A stretch of 7,257 bases of DNA from Clostridiales bacterium (GTDB taxonomy: Bacteria; Bacillota; Clostridia; Oscillospirales; QAMX01), in contig QAMX01000091.1 in the NCBI GenBank assembly GCA_003149835.1, forward strand, positions 1 through 7,257, in the 5' to 3' direction. Positions 5,392 through 7,257 of the stretch are shown in pieces. The translations under genes were made by a program, and so were the position numbers. Within the stretch, counting starts at the first letter, position 1. Each line of letters starts with the position of its first letter. The notes beneath the pieces are model-generated. The model searched no databases. It was not told the origin of the DNA and saw nothing but the letters and a program-made list of their open reading frames with translations.

Positions 5392-7257
5392 ATGTTCGGC
5401 GGATCTGCTGATGTCGATTACGCTTATCGCAACAGTCTGTTTTCACAGACCAAACGCCTTTCTCAGCGTCTCGGAGCCCACCCGGCCGAGGACGGAACGG
5501 CATGGCGCTTTTCCGTCTACGCCCCCTCGTGCCGCGCCGCCTCTCTCGTCGGCAGCTTCAATCATTGGGATCCTGAGGCAAACCCGATGGAGCGGGCGGA
5601 AAACGGCGTGTGGTCCGTCACTGTGCCCGGCGTCCGCTGCGGCGAGCTCTATAAATTCCGTTTTGTGTCTCGGGACGGTCAGATTCTCTACCGCGCCGAT
5701 CCGTGCGCCCGCTATGCCGAACTGCGTCCGGGGACGGCGTCGCGCACATGGCGCGACAGCTATCGCTGGAACGACGCGGCTTGGCGCAGCCAGCAGATGT
5801 CGCGGCGAAACCTGTCCGCGCCGATGGCGGTCTACGAAGTCCATTTGGGTTCGTGGCGCGCTTTTGACGGCGGAGAACCGCTGTACCGCGCCGCCGCCGT
5901 TCCGCTTGCCGAATATGCCGCCGACAACGGTTATACGCATATCGAGTTGATGCCGATCGCCGAATACCCGTTTGACGGCTCTTGGGGGTATCAGGTAACC
6001 GGGTATTTCGCGCCGACCTCCCGCTATGGAACGCCGGAAGATTTTAAGTATTTCGTCGATACCCTGCATCGATACGGGATCGGCGTGCTGCTCGACTGGG
6101 TGCCGGCGCACTTCCCGCGCGACGAGCACGGACTGCGGCTGTTTGACGGCGAGGCGCTGTTTGAGCACCCTGACCCGAAAATCGCCGAGCATGTGCAGTG
6201 GGGCACGCTCCGATTTAACTGCGACAGCGATGCGGTCAAAGACTTTTTGATTTCCAGCGCGCTTTACTGGCTCTCTGAATACCACCTCGACGGCCTGCGC
6301 GCCGACGCGGTCTCGTCGATGCTGTATCTGGACTATGAGCGGGATTTTCCGCTCCGCAACCGCTTCGGAGGCCGTGAAAACCTCGGCGCGATCGCGATGT
6401 TCCGCGCGCTGAACCGCGAGGTCGCCAAGCGCTTTCCCAGCGCCCTGACCGTGGCGGAGGAGGCGACGGATTTCCCGGACGTTACCGCGCCGCTCGCATG
6501 CGGCGGCCTCGGCTTCTCATATAAATGGAACATGGGCTGGATGAACGACACCCTGCGCTATATGGAGACGGATCCCCTTTTCCGCAGCGGCAGCCATGCG
6601 CTGATGACCTTTTCGATGGTCTATGCGTTTTCGGAGCATTTTATCCTCCCGCTCTCGCACGACGAGTGCGTACACGGCAAAAAGAGCCTGCTGGACAAAA
6701 TGTCCGGCGATTATCCGAATAAATTCGCCGCGCTCCGCACCTATCTCGCCTATATGTTCACCCACCCCGGCAAAAAGCTGCTGTTTATGGGCACGGAGCT
6801 CGGCCAGTTTCTGGAATGGCGCTATTACGAACCGCTGGAATGGCAGCTGAAAGCCTATGATTCACATCGGCTGCTCTCCGAATACGTGCGCGCGCTCGTG
6901 CGCTTTTACCGCGCCGAGGCCGCGCTCTGGTACAACGACAGCGATTGGAACGGCTTCAAATGGTCGAACGCGGACGACGCGGTCTTTGAGGTCTATTCCT
7001 ATTTCCGCATCGGTCCGCCCGGCGATATCCTGCTGTGCGTGTTCAACATGACGCCGGTCGCGCGGCCGAACTACCTGCTCGGCACGCCCTATGCGGGAAC
7101 ATACCGTCTCGTGTTCAATTCCGACGACCCTTGTTACTACGGAAGCGGCGGCGCTGTAACCGAAGAGCTTGTGACCGAGACAAAGCGGCAAGGCGACTTT
7201 CCATATCTTCTGCGGGCGGCGCTGCCGCCGCAGAGCGCGCTGATTTACCGATATCTT
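5392..7257 (+). CDS. glgB: 1,4-alpha-glucan branching enzyme, 3' end open at window edge
   Basis: The frame is open for 622 codons from ATG 5392 to the last base. It cuts alpha-1,4-glucan chains and rejoins them by alpha-1,6 bonds, branching glycogen in the cytoplasm. A CBM48 domain (about 36-115, with GSFNHWDP) comes first. The GH13 barrel follows: VYEVHLGSW (148-155), SWGYQVTGYFAPTSRYGTP (197-214), DWVPAHFP (235-242), DGLRADAVSSMLYLDY (300-315) with nucleophile D305, AEEATDFP (355-362) with acid/base E356, and LSHDECVHGKKS (421-432) with D424. These three match E. coli D405, E458 and D526 in order and spacing. The C-terminal beta domain ends at ALIYRYL, so the stop is probably only codons away. 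It lacks the roughly 100-residue N-terminal extension of E. coli GlgB, as is usual in Firmicutes. An in-frame TGA at 5383-5385 fixes the start, and GGGGTGA sits 6 nt before the ATG. A334-type catalytic loss is not seen; small changes are A304 for the usual Val and C426 for Val. Confidence 0.96.
   Translation, partial: MFGGSADVDYAYRNSLFSQTKRLSQRLGAHPAEDGTAWRFSVYAPSCRAASLVGSFNHWDPEANPMERAENGVWSVTVPGVRCGELYKFRFVSRDGQILYRADPCARYAELRPGTASRTWRDSYRWNDAAWRSQQMSRRNLSAPMAVYEVHLGSWRAFDGGEPLYRAAAVPLAEYAADNGYTHIELMPIAEYPFDGSWGYQVTGYFAPTSRYGTPEDFKYFVDTLHRYGIGVLLDWVPAHFPRDEHGLRLFDGEALFEHPDPKIAEHVQWGTLRFNCDSDAVKDFLISSALYWLSEYHLDGLRADAVSSMLYLDYERDFPLRNRFGGRENLGAIAMFRALNREVAKRFPSALTVAEEATDFPDVTAPLACGGLGFSYKWNMGWMNDTLRYMETDPLFRSGSHALMTFSMVYAFSEHFILPLSHDECVHGKKSLLDKMSGDYPNKFAALRTYLAYMFTHPGKKLLFMGTELGQFLEWRYYEPLEWQLKAYDSHRLLSEYVRALVRFYRAEAALWYNDSDWNGFKWSNADDAVFEVYSYFRIGPPGDILLCVFNMTPVARPNYLLGTPYAGTYRLVFNSDDPCYYGSGGAVTEELVTETKRQGDFPYLLRAALPPQSALIYRYL

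Overview
The window reads as chromosomal DNA of a GC-rich Gram-positive bacterium, most likely a gut-type Clostridia (Oscillospiraceae-like) lineage. This is inferred from the AGGAG-type ribosome binding sites, three sigma-A-type promoters with exact 17-bp spacers, a lipoprotein and an S-layer-homology/VanW protein, a YdjI-type SPFH protein, and a short Firmicutes-style glycogen branching enzyme. No species can be named from the sequence alone.

Layout. Positions 1-2174 hold a minus-strand gene cluster. A promoter at 2146-2174 drives a secreted SLH + VanW protein (2128-950). It is followed by a cytoplasmic GyrI-like ligand-binding protein (848-294) and the N-terminus of a lipoprotein (156-1, cut by the window edge). 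The two gaps, 101 and 137 nt, each contain a hairpin but no clear U-tract terminator and no recognisable promoter, so co-transcription is plausible.

Divergently, a perfect-consensus promoter (2246-2274) with a short repeat-bearing leader drives a two-gene plus-strand operon. The first gene is an SPFH-domain protein of the YdjI / 'virion core protein' family with four C-terminal zinc ribbons (2343-3761). Twenty-four nt later comes a protein with two N-terminal zinc ribbons, a long soluble domain and one transmembrane helix (3786-5018). The pair resembles part of the Bacillus subtilis PspA-associated ydjFGHI membrane-stress operon, but no pspA is present in the window. A 38-bp perfect palindrome followed by a T-run (5098-5138) is the operon terminator.

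After a 373-nt non-coding gap carrying another strong promoter (5281-5309), glgB (1,4-alpha-glucan branching enzyme) starts at 5392. It stays open to the window end, probably within a few codons of its stop, and may be the first gene of a glycogen operon continuing downstream.

The least ordinary part is the SPFH/zinc-ribbon two-gene module and its leader. Everything else fits known families. I saw no CRISPR array, tRNA, rRNA, insertion sequence or phage gene.
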